A DNA stretch of 64,000 bases from Blastobasis lacticolella (Eukaryota > Arthropoda > Insecta > Lepidoptera > Blastobasidae). How positions within the stretch are numbered: the stretch's first letter is position 1; every line of letters begins with the position of its first letter. The stretch is from assembly GCA_905147135.1 (NCBI GenBank), contig LR990067.1, positions 10,726,001 to 10,790,000 of the forward strand, written 5' to 3'. Below are positions 11,501 to 21,434 of this stretch, piece after piece. The position numbers and the translations under genes are program-made. The notes beneath the pieces are model-generated. The model was not told the DNA's origin. It searched no databases and worked only from the letters and a program-made list of their open reading frames with translations.

Positions 11501-12148
11501 GCGGGTAGTAATAACCCAGGCATGACTAAACGAACAAGCCAGACTGCAGGCGGCACCCAGACTGTGGGAAGCAGTCCTGATGTCACCAGAAACCAATCTA
11601 TTAGTGCTGCGATTAACGGTTCAACACAGCATCTCGCGCAAAACGGAGCACAGAGGACGTCTCAACAGGATGTTGCTTATGGCACGCCACAGCCACATGC
11701 ATCAGGTATGCTACCGCAAAATACGCCTCACAGCTGCAGTGCTGATCCGCCTACTACGCAACCGTGTTGGAGATGCCATAGGTCGCCAATGGTATCCAGT
11801 GAGGATGATTTAGACGGAGAGGTCGTGCCCTGCATTAAGCGCAGGGTATGTCCAGCAACCAGGAGACGGTCCCAAGACGTGATGGATCGTTCTCGGTGCG
11901 TTGAACCCGAGGATCAATGGGAGCCGGCTTCGAGATCGCAGCGTATCAGCATACCATGTGAATTCGATAAATGCATGAAGGATGAACTGAGAAATGCTAG
12001 GAAGAAATGTGGGAGCCAAGTTAGGAAAGCTGGTTGTAATTGCTGCGAGCGACACTCCCCGAATAGTTGGAACAGACAACCAGGTGGCAGAGAAAAGTCT
12101 AAGTACCACGATAAATGTCCGTATCCCAGTTACATGTTTTACAAGTAA
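8505..12148 (+). CDS. large W-x4-P repeat protein, main exon with Cys-rich tail
   Basis: I do not recognise the family. The exon encodes about 1,213 residues after the acceptor at 8501-8504. The Met at 8414 lies in the intron and is probably not used. A motif of the form W-(x)4-P/F followed by an amphipathic helix recurs at about W336 (EEWVTGLPI), W490 (SRWMPQIFI), W567 (VQWCDDLPI), W789 (SDWMKCVPL) and W844 (TKWLRKIPI), numbering from Met 8414. The body is charged and helical. After about residue 880 it changes to Pro/Ser/Gln-rich sequence with Cys clusters (ADCCCPGQ, PCWRCHRSP, GCNCCERH) that could bind metal. There is no signal peptide or membrane helix, so it is probably intracellular. 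The stop TAA at 12146 overlaps a consensus donor (caa|GTAAGT at 12144), so the protein may end here or continue by splicing. No AATAAA is obvious just downstream. Confidence 0.8.
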
Positions 12149-12441
12149 GTATTCGCCGAACTTATTTTCCTATTTAGATAAAATTCGACGGTCCGGGACT
12201 AGAACGTTGACCCGACAGTGGTTTGTACTCTCTCCGAGAACTTTTCTGACACCATCTACATGTCGGAATGCTAAATCAATAGATAATTGTTTGAAGGTTT
12301 ACAATGTGTTTTTATTTGTATATTTGTTTTGTTTTGTTCGCAATATATGTTGTGTTATTACCCCAATGGCCGTAGTTTCATTTTGGGGTGAGACGAAGGC
12401 AACGCAACTATAATGTGTGGTATCCACGGAGTAGAAGCTAG
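12149..12441 (+). other. sequence after the W-x4-P stop: 3' UTR or intron
   Basis: If the TAA at 12146 is used, this is the 3' UTR. If GTAAGT at 12144 is used, it is the start of an intron. No AATAAA is seen, and the following SINE begins at 12442. Confidence 0.4.
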
Positions 12442-12765
12442 GGAGCGTCGATAGCCGAGTGGTAAAGGTATCCGACTCGTAAGCGAGAGGTATCGGGTTC
12501 CCACTGCGGCCATGTAGGTACTAATGACTCTTTTCTGAGTTATGTTCATTAGCTGAATGCTATGCGACGGTCTGACGGTGAAGGAAAACATCGTGATGAA
12601 ACCTGCACATTCAGGCTACTGAATCTGGTCAGGTTCCCCTGTCGTCAGGGTTATGGAGTCACCTCCCTGCCTCTCACGATGGCAGTCGTTCCACTGTAAT
12701 TATCTGATCTGCAAAATCCTGGATCATGGTCAAGGCAGACTCTCGTACGCCAAGATTCTTGTTGA
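12442..12765 (+). mobile_element. family A tRNA-derived SINE
   Basis: The head 'gcgtcgatagccgagtggta' with a following 'cgagaggtatcgggttcc' looks like decayed tRNA A and B boxes. The body has 'gaaaacatcgtgatgaaacc', 'tctggtcaggttcccctg' and 'cctggatcatggtcaaggc', shared with about 14 other copies in the window. Confidence 0.8.
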
Positions 12766-12909
12766 ATGATGGTTTTATCGTTTTATGTTTCTGTTGGGTT
12801 GTGTGTTATGATTTTATTTTATATGCTGTGATCGTACTTTAACAAAAAAATTACACTCGAAACTGTTTTTGTTGTGTGGTGAGTTCATGAGGAAAACAGC
12901 GGCATCAAA

Positions 12910-13400
12910 GTTTTCTAAATTTTTGTGTTAGATTTTTTCAATTTGGCTCTTATCAATCCCCAAATGTTCTCGAATCTCCTCATAGGTAGCAAAACCTCTC
13001 CAGTTCATTTCACAATCTTATTGATCGTGGAAAACGTTACTTTGGAACCGCACAGTTCGCGACCAATTTGGCTCCAAGGTGTGAGGATAAACTCCCAGTC
13101 GGTGTCGAGCAGTGCGATGATAGAATATAGCTGTAGGCATCATGTCAAACAGTTCTTCAAAACAAACACCGTTGTACAAGCGGTAGAACACATAAAGGGA
13201 GGCGAAATCCCTCCGCTGACTCGGTTCAATACCACTTGTGAGCTTGGTTTCATCGGAAATTCTCACAGCGCGCTTTTAGATCGAATCACAAGGACCAAGG
13301 TGATATGCCGGTGCCGCCCATAGATGGGAGCAGTACTCCTTAAAATAAAGTCACAAATCCGGTTCACCCATCCAGTTCCCGGACTCTGCGAAGTGGCATA
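12910..13400 (-). mobile_element. Jockey-type non-LTR C-terminal fragment
   Basis: The minus-strand frame 13266-13018 reads ...SQRRDFASLYVFYRLYNGVC...HHRT-like...RFQSNVFHDQ. This matches the usual tail of Jockey-group RT proteins (RRDxASLxVFYRxYxG followed by SxRTxR). An in-frame stop before it and a missing WNxLP block mark it as a relic. Confidence 0.7.
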
Positions 13401-13439
13401 TTCTTGGTTATCGGTATCATCACGCTGCTACTAGACCAG

Positions 13440-13827
13440 CAGCACTGGAACGACCTCGCCACTCGTTAGGTGTCTCCTAATCCGTTGGCGAAGCGAGTTT
13501 GACCAAGTAAAATACGGGACGAAAAGTTCAATAATCGAACAGAGTGATCTCTGTTCTGTACTTTCCAATTTAAATACTTATTTGGTTTTTAAATGTTAAC
13601 AATGAATTTAACAAAACATTTCTACGAGAGAAGAACTCCATCTGTCACTCTATACTTTTTGTCAGACATCTCACCTAAAACTAGTAGATTTATTTAGCAT
13701 GACTACAGAAATAACGTACTCTCATTTATGTAAATACTATTTTAAACAAATATCAGTAGATTCAGTAGCAACGGCGAAAACACCCAGAAATACCATATAA
13801 TTTCTTAACTATATTTTTATTTTTTTA
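13440..13827. other. repeat block then AT-rich spacer
   Basis: 13455-13505 repeats the 'cgccactcgttaggtgt' block seen at 7690. The rest shows nothing recognisable. Confidence 0.45.
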
Positions 13828-13900
13828 ATCCACTGCGGTGGCAAACAAGCTTACGGCCTGCCTGATGGTAAGCAGTCACCGCAGCCTATGGACGTTTTAT
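13828..13900 (-). repeat. family D retroelement 3' end (fragment)
   Basis: Contains the complement of 'cataggctgcggtgactgctt' and 'aggccgtaagcttgtttgcc', shared with copies at 36445, 41990 and 52965. Confidence 0.75.
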
Positions 13901-13934
13901 AATAATTATAGGGCTCAGAATAGTCTATTTGATT

Positions 13935-14225
13935 GTCTTCCGCTGGGGACCCGGTGACGAGTAGAACGCGATCCGGGCGAGCGCTTCATCCTTTGTCGTG
14001 GATCTTCCAGCTGCCCGCACGAGCCGCTTTGGTTCAACCTTTATAATGCAAACGGCTAAGGAATGGAACGCGTTACCTGCGAGTGTGTTCCCTGATCAAT
14101 ATAATCTGGATGCCTTCAAGGCTAATAGGAATAGGCTGTGCCAAGACGGGTATGCTTCATCTTCGGCAGCATCGTTACTTACCAACAGGTGAGATGGCGG
14201 TCAAATGCCTGTCTTGTCATAAAAA
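13935..14225 (+). mobile_element. family E non-LTR retrotransposon 3' end
   Basis: The open frame 13998-14192 reads ...KEWNALPASVFPDQYNLDAF... and stops before 'ggtgagatggcggtcaaatg'. An RTxxxWNxLPxxVF motif is the usual C-terminal tail of Jockey/I-group RT proteins. Other copies are at 37170 (minus), 54725 and 58015. Confidence 0.75.
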
Positions 14226-14321
14226 AAACAATCATCCACTGCTGGGCAAAGGCCTCCCGTGATTCTTCCACTCTTCACGATCAAGTGTCAATGTCTGCCA
14301 GTCCCTTTCGAAGACTCATCT

Positions 14322-14470
14322 GGGGCCTTACCATGACCTCTTATAGCAGGTCCTAAACAGAACGACCCTGCTTAGAACGAGACAGCGCTATACGTGTCAC
14401 ATAAGCTTGTCTCTTTCAAACCGAAAGCAATTCTGTTAAGGTCCTGCTATAAGAGTTCATGGTAAGCCCT
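14322..14470. mobile_element. 149-bp MITE with ~38-bp inverted ends
   Basis: The left end 'ccttaccatgacctcttata' and right end 'tataagagttcatggtaagc' are reverse complements with few mismatches, extending through 'gcaggtcctaaacagaa'. No coding capacity. Confidence 0.8.
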
Positions 14471-14474
14471 CTGT

Positions 14475-14825
14475 CCACCTTTTTTTTTGTGGCTACCGTG
14501 ACGTCGTTTTGGGTGTCCAAACTGTAATCAAATTTTGATTTAAATGTGCTTCCATTCCAATTATAAAAATAATGAATCTGACACAGCTAACCATAGAAAT
14601 AATAGTCTACCTTTAATACATATTGTAGATAGACCGTATACCTAGAATACATAACAAAGTCGAGAATGTTACCTACCTAGATTAGATTATAAACATTTCT
14701 CCGCTGACAATAGGCTCAATGCTTTAAAACATTTAATAAAATAACTAGGTACTCACTGAAGACAGCCAACCTTCCGTGGGAAATTACTTATCAATGATAA
14801 TTATACTTAGGTAATTGGTACAAGA
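14475..14825. other. AT-rich spacer
   Basis: No feature recognised. Confidence 0.5.
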
Positions 14826-15005
14826 AGTTTTTCAGTGTTTCATTTGGACTATGACATGGGATCGTTCAAGAGGTATATTAGAGGTCTCTTCAGAGGCGGG
14901 CAACGCATCGGTGACTCCCCTGGTGTTGCTGATGTCCATAGGCGGCGGTGACTACTTTTCATCAGGTGGCCCGCATGCCTGTTTGTCTGCCGGATAACAT
15001 TAAAA
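14826..15005 (+). mobile_element. family C non-LTR retrotransposon 3' end
   Basis: Contains 'ggactatgacatgggatcgt', 'tcttcagaggcgggcaacgc' and the end 'gtggcccgcatgcctgtttg' with an A-rich tail. Read in frame, this encodes the tail LDYDMGSFKRYIRGLFRGG seen intact at 60080. Confidence 0.8.
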
Positions 15006-15032
15006 AAAGAAAAAAACAATACAGTTAAAAAT

Positions 15033-15110
15033 AATCATCTTGGCGTTAATGTTCCGGTTGTGCTCTCGCGCACGAAGGCCCGGGGTCCGCCATGACCATA
15101 CAAGTAAGGT
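15033..15110 (-). mobile_element. family A SINE 3' fragment
   Basis: Complement of the family A tail: ATGAT end, 'gcgcgagagcacaaccgg'-like block, then 'ggtcatggcggac'. Truncated where a family B repeat begins. Confidence 0.75.
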
Positions 15111-15125
15111 ACAGTAATTTGAGAT

Positions 15126-15398
15126 AATTTGATGGCCGTCTGGCAGAGTAGAATAGCACCAACCCCTTACACTCGTGGGTGTCGTCGTACAAGGCGACTA
15201 ATGTTTTCGAGGCAAAAGATCTAGAGTCTCCGTAGGCTGGAAAATGGGCAGCAGCGTTTTCCATTGTTATATTCACTACACTGCGATCTCCAACCGCCTG
15301 CCGAGCGTGGAGATTATGGCACTAACCTCCCGTTTGCTGGAAGAGGCCTGAAGTCCTCCAATAGACTGGTATGGGCTGTGATTATGATGATGATTCTG
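15126..15398 (+). mobile_element. family B SINE-like repeat
   Basis: Has 'gcagagtagaatagcaccaa', 'ggcgactaatgttttcgagg', 'gcgtggagattatggca' and ends in (ATGATG). One of about 13 copies. Confidence 0.8.
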
Positions 15399-15629
15399 TG
15401 CCTCAAAGTACGAAACGGTCACCCATCCAGGTTTCGGACTCAACATGCGTTGCTTAACTTTTGTTATCACTAGATTTACCCATGAATTGTTTTAGTCACG
15501 ATGTGTTTTTATTAGACTGTCGTAAGATTGCGTGCTGTATTCGATTTTACATAACAGCAGAGTATAATGACCTTGGATTAACGCTTTCTACCTATAGGTC
15601 ATGGTGTGGATTTGTAAATAAAAAAAATC

Positions 15630-15785
15630 TTGGCGTTTAAGTTGTGCTCTCGCGCACGAGGGCCCGGGGTCCGCCTTGACATGATCCAGGATTTGGCAGA
15701 TCAGGTAATTACAGTGAAGTTACTGCCATCTGACCTCCGTGACCCTACCAGGGGAACCTGACCAGATTGAATCAGATTCAATCAT
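15630..15785 (-). mobile_element. family A SINE, 3' half
   Basis: Complement of '...ctggtcaggttcccctgg...cctgatctgccaaatcctgg...' running to the A/T-rich end at 15630. Confidence 0.75.
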
Positions 15786-15789
15786 ACGA

Positions 15790-16845
15790 CATCAACTATT
15801 AGTACTTAATTCTATTCATGAAACTATTTTAAATGACGATGTATGATTATTACTACGAATAAATGAATATGAATATGAATATAAATATATGAATACGGGT
15901 GTAGTTCCTTAACTAATTTCTCATAAAGTCCAATTATTTACCGCCTCGTTTTGCACATAAGGTTAATTTAAATCGAACCTAAGACCTTGGAGTCAGCATA
16001 AAAGGCAATTGCAGTGCCAACAGGTACAGAAGGCCATATCGACTTATACGAAACGTGTATAAAAGGAGCTAACATTGCCAATTAGTGATAGTTCTCGAGT
16101 CGAAAATTAATAGTGTAATCAATTCTAATTATCCAACAAAAGCTCGAATCGTATTAACCCTTGATTCGAATTGATTGATGATTCGAATCGACATGATGTT
16201 TCGAATCAATACGAATAATCAATAAATAAATTTTGAATTTTGAATAGATATAAATAAAAAAAAATACGACTTTGAAATTGTGTATTTCCTATAAGTATTT
16301 GTTTCATACTAAGCTCGCGTTCTTTACGCAAAGTTAGTTACGCAAGTACTTCTAAAAACGTTTGCAAGAAAGAACAATTTTGTTGAAAACGTAAAATACT
16401 TTCTTACTTTGAGATTTCTTTCTAGAGATAAGCAGTGCCTGTTGTGTCTTAATCTTCTGTTATATAACTGTGTGCTCTATCTTGTGAACAATAAACTGTT
16501 AAATAAATAAAATAAATAAATAATACTTTTTATTTTAATAATTTATTATTTTCACATTTAAAAAAACTTATACTACAACAATTACGTAAAAAACCAAAGA
16601 GGTTTGTGCCCGTAACATAGTAAGCCAGCCTTATCTAAATAACATATTAATGTGTTGTGGCAACATTCTTATTTGTACACCCGAAATGGGTAAACTACTA
16701 TGGCATATATTTGTTAACCAGTTTTTTAACAATAAATATTTACTTTACCCAGGTCTAGGTCTATGTCTGCGTAAAACTGACGTAACTTCCACAAAATGTA
16801 AATAGATAGAAAAAGCACGAATTATATTTTCATTAATTTGCTATA
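15790..16845. other. AT-rich spacer; no gene recognised
   Basis: 16055-16078 carries 'gtataaaaggagctaacatt', the start motif of the tandem repeat at 16848. The rest is AT-rich with no credible frame. A LINE-like tail ending in (AATA)n lies near 16490-16530. Confidence 0.5.
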
Positions 16846-16847
16846 AC

Positions 16848-17232
16848 AGGAGCTAACATGGCTATGCGCGTCTATAGAGACGCTAGCTCATCTTATACTG
16901 GTTTTTATTGGTTGATACTCGGTATACTCGGTCTACCCAAAACCAGTATAAAAGGAGCTGACATTACTATGCGCGTCTATAGACAACCTAGTTCATCTTA
17001 TACTGGTTTTATTGGTCGATTCTCGATATACTCGGCCTACACAAAACCAGTATAAAAGGAACTAACATGGCTATGCGCGTCTATAGAGACGCTAGCTTAT
17101 CTTATACTGGTTTTTATTAGTCGATACTCTATATACTCGGCCTACAAAAAACCAGTATAAAAGGAGCTGACATTACTATGCGCGTCTATAGACAACCTAG
17201 CTCATCTTATACTGGTTTTTTGTAAGTCGACA
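16848..17232 (+). repeat. four-unit ABAB tandem repeat of hairpin monomers
   Basis: Units of about 100 bp start at about 16848, 16948, 17052 and 17156. Each begins 'ccagtataaaaggagctaac' or a close variant and ends 'catcttatactggttttt', so the unit ends are complementary (aaccagtata / tatactggtt). Units 1 and 3 share 'aacatggctatgcgcgtcta...gagacgctag'. Units 2 and 4 share 'gacattactatgcgcgtcta...gacaaccta'. This is a higher-order AB dimer. A lone diverged unit is at 44462-44540. Confidence 0.85.
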
Positions 17233-17584
17233 CGCTGTTGGCTGTACCTACTCTATAGTTAAAGATGAAGTTAAAGATAAAAAATGTAAACACACAACTG
17301 TCAATGTCAAGAGACTATCCAGGGGTTAAAAACCTTTTGTTTGCGTTACCAAATGGTTATGCATCATGCACACTTTTAAGTGTACTTTTTTTAAACTTTC
17401 GGAAACGAAACAAATCAATTTACTTACTCCCATTTCTTTAATTTATTAAAAACGTAATAAGTAACTCGGAAACTATTAGTCCAAGAACACTAGTTCGAAA
17501 ACTCCAATATTAGAAAGAAGTGGCCCCCATTTTGAATGTTTATTATTTTATGTATTATTATTTGAGATATTAATTAAATATGTC
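17233..17584. other. spacer
   Basis: Nothing recognised beyond AT-rich sequence. Confidence 0.5.
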
Positions 17585-17650
17585 TCAGCATGGTGACCAC
17601 TTTCCATCAGGTGGCCCGCTTGCCTGTTTGCCTACCTTGTGACATAAAAA
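17585..17650 (+). repeat. family C terminal fragment
   Basis: Contains 'ggtgaccactttccatcagg' and 'gtggcccgcttgcctgtttg', then poly-A. Only the last ~65 bp of the family remain. Confidence 0.7.
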
Positions 17651-17654
17651 AAAA

Positions 17655-18325
17655 TGATTTTATTTCATTTTGAATGTAATAATTTTAATCAATATTTCAA
17701 TGATTTTAAATAATCCACCATTTAGGTTATTGTTTTATAGTGGCAACCCATTTGTTTACATTTTTGATCTTTAATTCGATCTCATACCTTAGTCATACGT
17801 AAGCGCAAGTCTTACACAAATATACCTTACACAGGTAAAGAAAAAACGTGAGAACACAACGACCTTCGGTCGACATCTTGACGTTTTAAACAAGGATTGT
17901 TCTGACCTTGGTCGGTGCATATTAGGTATTAAGTATATTGTAGAAGCTAGGTAATGATTGCATAGGTGCCTACTTTTAATTACTGACGGAGCTGGATACT
18001 GTTGCATGTGTGCTCTGAACCTCTGACAGACCTTAACTTAGGTATGTACCTATGTAAACTCTTTGTTGCATAATAATTAAATACAGAAATGAAAAAATGA
18101 AATTTTACAAAGCAATGCTTATCCCACAATGGGATTTCTTCCAGCCAACCACCGACCCTTTGAACGGAGATCTACAGAGCGGTGGAGGCAATACAGATAC
18201 TTATAATTATATAATATTTATTTATTTAGGTTGTATTGTCTTGGATCGTTAAAAACAGTTTGGTGGTAACTTAGTATTTCTTGTTGCTCTCAGGTAGGTA
18301 CCACAATAATCATCATCATCATCGT
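17655..18325. other. spacer
   Basis: No feature recognised. The 72-codon minus-strand open frame at 17789-18007 shows no domain. Confidence 0.45.
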
Positions 18326-18327
18326 CC

Positions 18328-18440
18328 TTTTTTTTATGTTATACGGCAGACAAACAGGCCAGCGGGCCACCTGATGGTGCGTGGTCACCGCCGCCTATGA
18401 ACATCAGCAACACCAGGGGAGTCACCAATGCGTCACCTAG
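18328..18440 (-). repeat. family C terminal fragment
   Basis: Complement of the family C end: 'agacaaacaggccagcgggc', 'tatgaacatcagcaacacca', 'gcgtcacc'. Abuts an RTE fragment. Confidence 0.75.
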
Positions 18441-18860
18441 CGCTTATCCCGGCCCCTGCCAGGGCTCGCTTTGCTACCCATTCTTCTCCACTTCGCCCGG
18501 TCTTCGGCATCCTTGCGTCGTAGGCCGTTGGCTCTCGCATCCGACTCAGTTGCGCACCCCGTTGCTACAGAGTGTCGCTTCCGATGAAACCTGGAAAGCT
18601 ACCGGCTACAGGTGCTCCCAGGGGGTGTTTAGTACGTAGGCGCCTAGGTCCCGTTTTGGCGAGTCGTGCATAACCAGTCCGGCCGGCCGGCTGGTACTCA
18701 TAGTACTAGGTACTGGAGTTCACCTCCTCCCTCCCAACCGCTACCGGAGGGTGCCCATTTCCTTTGCGTTGGGCGCAAAAAGAAAATATATATCCGACTC
18801 ATCGATGTCAATCCGCCACTTCTTGGGTCGCCCACGGGGCCTCTTTCCCCCCTCATGCCT
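18441..18860 (-). mobile_element. RTE 3'-end fragment split by a family H insertion
   Basis: 18441-18548 and 18792-18860 are the two halves of one RTE C-terminus (complement of RPRGRPKKxW...WRRxGxKADPG). They are separated by 243 bp of family H. The 10-bp sequence atccgactca occurs at both edges (18539-18548 and 18792-18801). Confidence 0.85.
18549..18791 (+). mobile_element. family H element (243 bp) with 10-bp target duplication
   Basis: Starts 'gttgcgcaccccgttgctac' and ends 'gggcgcaaaaagaaaatata'. Bounded by the duplicated atccgactca. The A-rich 3' end suggests retroposition. Related copies are at 20942-21150 (minus) and 55050-55262 (plus). Confidence 0.85.
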
Positions 18861-18896
18861 CAGGGGCTCTTAGGTACCGAAATAGGACCTTGGTAC

Positions 18897-19045
18897 AATA
18901 ATTGTGCCCTCACGCGCTAGGACCCGTGGTCCGCCTTGACCGTGGTCCAGGATATGTCTGATCAGGCAATTACAGTGGAAGTACTGCCGTCTGACCTCGG
19001 GTCTGGATTATTACGAATTCAGTCGCCTGAACGTCCTGGTTTCCT
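18897..19045 (-). mobile_element. family A SINE fragment
   Basis: Complement of the family A 3' half ('ccgccttgaccgtggtccag', 'gatcaggcaattacagtgga'). Confidence 0.7.
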
Positions 19046-19077
19046 AACGATGTTTCCCCTGTATTTTGCTGAGTACT

Positions 19078-19325
19078 CAGCAAACAGTCCACTGCAGGAC
19101 ATAGGGCCTCTCCCACGAAAGGGAAGGTTATTGCCATAATCTCCACGCTTGGCAGCCGGGTTTGTGGTCGCAGTGTTATAAATATAATAATGGAAAACGC
19201 TGCTGCCCATTTTCAAGCCTACGAAGACTCTAGATCTTTTGCCTCGAAAACATTAGTCGCCTACGTCACCCACGAGTGTAAGGGGTTGGTGCTGTTCTAC
19301 TCTGCCGGACACCACACGACTAGGG
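19078..19325 (-). mobile_element. family B SINE-like repeat
   Basis: Complement: 'cagtccactgcaggac', 'ggttattgccataatctcca', 'gtaaggggttggtgctgttc', 'tctgccggacaccacac'. Confidence 0.8.
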
Positions 19326-19329
19326 AGTA

Positions 19330-19980
19330 CTTATTTTATAGAAAATAACAGACCTAGCCAGTTTCTTTCGTTTCGAATACAAATTAGAATTACCTCATTG
19401 CTTATCTATAAACGCTTGCCTCATAACTTAAGTGGCCGTTGGTATTACACTCAGAAAATAGATGCCTACTTACCTAATATAGTCAACTACGGATTGACGA
19501 ATGATATTTGTTTTCCAGTCATTAGCTTCTATTATTTATTGAATTGTATCATTTTTATTTAGGAGCCGTCGGTAGGACTGCAGGTCAAAGGCCTCTCTCC
19601 CATTTTTACACTTAGACCTATTTGGTGCCAGGCCACTCTTTCGTACACGCCTCTAATTCGTCGTGTCGTTTGTTTCGAGGCCGACCACGACGTCTCTTTG
19701 CGTTAGGTGGGACTCGGTTATAAGTTTCCTTATGATACCACATTAATGATTGGGAAAATTTTTTCACGATATCTCGAAGATTAATGCGCTAGGACACTGT
19801 GATTTTGGCATTTCTGATGACGTCATTCGACTCCATCCGTCATTCGGTTTCATTGCGATGAAAATACGTTCTTTCAGACCCGGAATTTAAATTAAAATTC
19901 TTAATATGTCCGACCGAGAAACGAATCCGGGCTACTGCGTGGCGAAAGGCACGCGCGTTGACCATTGAACAACTCAGGTC
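19330..19980. other. spacer with unassigned repeat
   Basis: 19560-19720 looks repeat-like (ggagccgtcggtaggactgc) but has no second copy that I can align here. No gene. Confidence 0.4.
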
Positions 19981-19984
19981 TCAG

Positions 19985-20120
19985 ACTATTAAATCCTTAA
20001 AAATCATTATCATCATCATGCGAGCAGATGGTTCTTCTCCACTTCAGACGAGACATTCTTCTCCATTTGGCGGTCTTCGACATCCTCGCGTAATAAGCCG
20101 TCGCCTCTCGCATCCGAGAC
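19985..20120 (-). repeat. RTE 3'-end fragment
   Basis: ATC repeats followed by 'cttctccatttggcggtctt', 'cgacatcctcgcgtaataag', 'cgcctctcgcatccgagac': the decayed complement of the RTE C-terminus. Confidence 0.6.
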
Positions 20121-20239
20121 GAGTATGAAACATAAAATAAATAAAAATGAAAAAGTATTTATTGAATCAGGTACGTTAATTAAATTTCTATTCAAACGTA
20201 AAAAATTTAAAGAAGCAAAGGGAAAGTCAAGCGATCTCA

Positions 20240-20590
20240 TCTAGGTAGAGACGATGCATGCAGACCGATCAGCGCGCACGTGTGCGTACACCGGCGAGAC
20301 ACAGGGCATCGACAGATACATTGGCATCATCATATCAGCCGAAAGACGCCCTCCATAGGCCTCCCGCAGAGACCTCCACAAAGGCCGGTCATGTGCCATC
20401 CGCATCCAGCTGGTACCTGCGATCATTACCAAGTCGTCGGTCCACCTTGTAGGTGGGTAGGCCCATGCTGCGTCTTCCGGTACGTGGTCGCCACTCGAGA
20501 ACTTCATTGCCCTATCGGCCGTGTGTTCTTCGAGCTATGTGCCCTGCCCTCTGCCACTTTAGCCTGGCAATTCTTAGGGCTATGACGGTT
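20240..20590 (-). mobile_element. family G RTE-like C-terminal fragment
   Basis: The complement reads (with frame breaks) GHIARRTHG...RWTDD...AGTSWMRMAHDRPLWRSLRE, the tail seen best at 40385-40770. Confidence 0.75.
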
Positions 20591-20904
20591 ACCTTGGTTC
20601 GATATAATAATTATTGTATACCCGATAACTGATGTAAACATTTATTTGTTAGCACAGTCTTAACAATAAAGTTTTCTGATTCTGATTCTGATTCTTGCGC
20701 TTTACCTTCATATAATTTTCGCGAACAAAGCAATGGGAGCGAACTAGTGCGTCAAAGAATAATAGGAACAATCGGCCAAGGCAGTTCCCAAGACCTTCGA
20801 AAACAAAACTGAATACGTAATATAATATAAATCTGATCTTAACTAGTTGCTCTATAAAACCAATGGACCGAACTCGACTAGTATTTTTTTTCCTATTGTA
20901 GACT

Positions 20905-20945
20905 ATCCAGGCATTTGACCGCCATCTCACCTGGTGGTAAGTGAC
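20905..20945 (-). repeat. family E terminal fragment
   Basis: Complement of 'ggtgagatggcggtcaaatg'. Directly abuts the family H copy. Confidence 0.65.
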
Positions 20946-21150
20946 ATTTTTTTTTTTGCGGTTGGTAGGGAGTAGGTGAACTCTCATTAGTACCAGCCGG
21001 CCGGCCGGACTGGTTATGCACGCCTCGCCAAAAAAGGGGCCTAGGCGCATACGTTCTTAACACCCCCTGGGAGCACCTGGAGCCGGAAGGGCTTTTCAGG
21101 TTTCATCGGATGCGACACCCCGTAGGGACGGGGTGCGCTAAGTGACAATG
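20946..21150 (-). mobile_element. family H element
   Basis: Complement of the 18549 copy: T-rich start, 'ccagccggccggccggactg', 'ggcctaggcgc', 'caccccctgggagcacctg', 'catcggatgcgacacccc'. Confidence 0.8.
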
Positions 21151-21235
21151 TCGGAATTTTTAGATGGCTTTATTTTCCCTAGCTTTGCTCGTCCTGAAGG
21201 CTCTTTTGTTTAACACAGTTTATGCTATAGGTGGA

Positions 21236-21430
21236 AAAGGGGGGTCTGATTCGTAAGCGTGAGGTACGGGTTCGAACCTCAGTGCGGCCATGTATCAATG
21301 ACTCTTGTCTGAGTTATGAACATTAGTTGAATACTAACCAATGCTCTTACGATGAGGGAAAACATTGTGATGAAACCTGCAAATTCAGGCAACTGAATTT
21401 GTAACCAGGCAGCTGAAGTTCGACTAGACT
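21236..21430 (+). mobile_element. family A SINE, 5' half
   Basis: Has the B-box-like 'acgggttcgaacctcagtgc', 'ctgagttatgaacattagtt' and 'gaaaacattgtgatgaaacc'. Truncated after 'aactgaatttgtaacca'. Confidence 0.75.
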
Positions 21431-21434
21431 CATT

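Noticed and set aside
16848..17232. CRISPR-like array
   Set aside because: The units are adjacent ~100-bp repeats with no unique spacers, in a eukaryotic genome.
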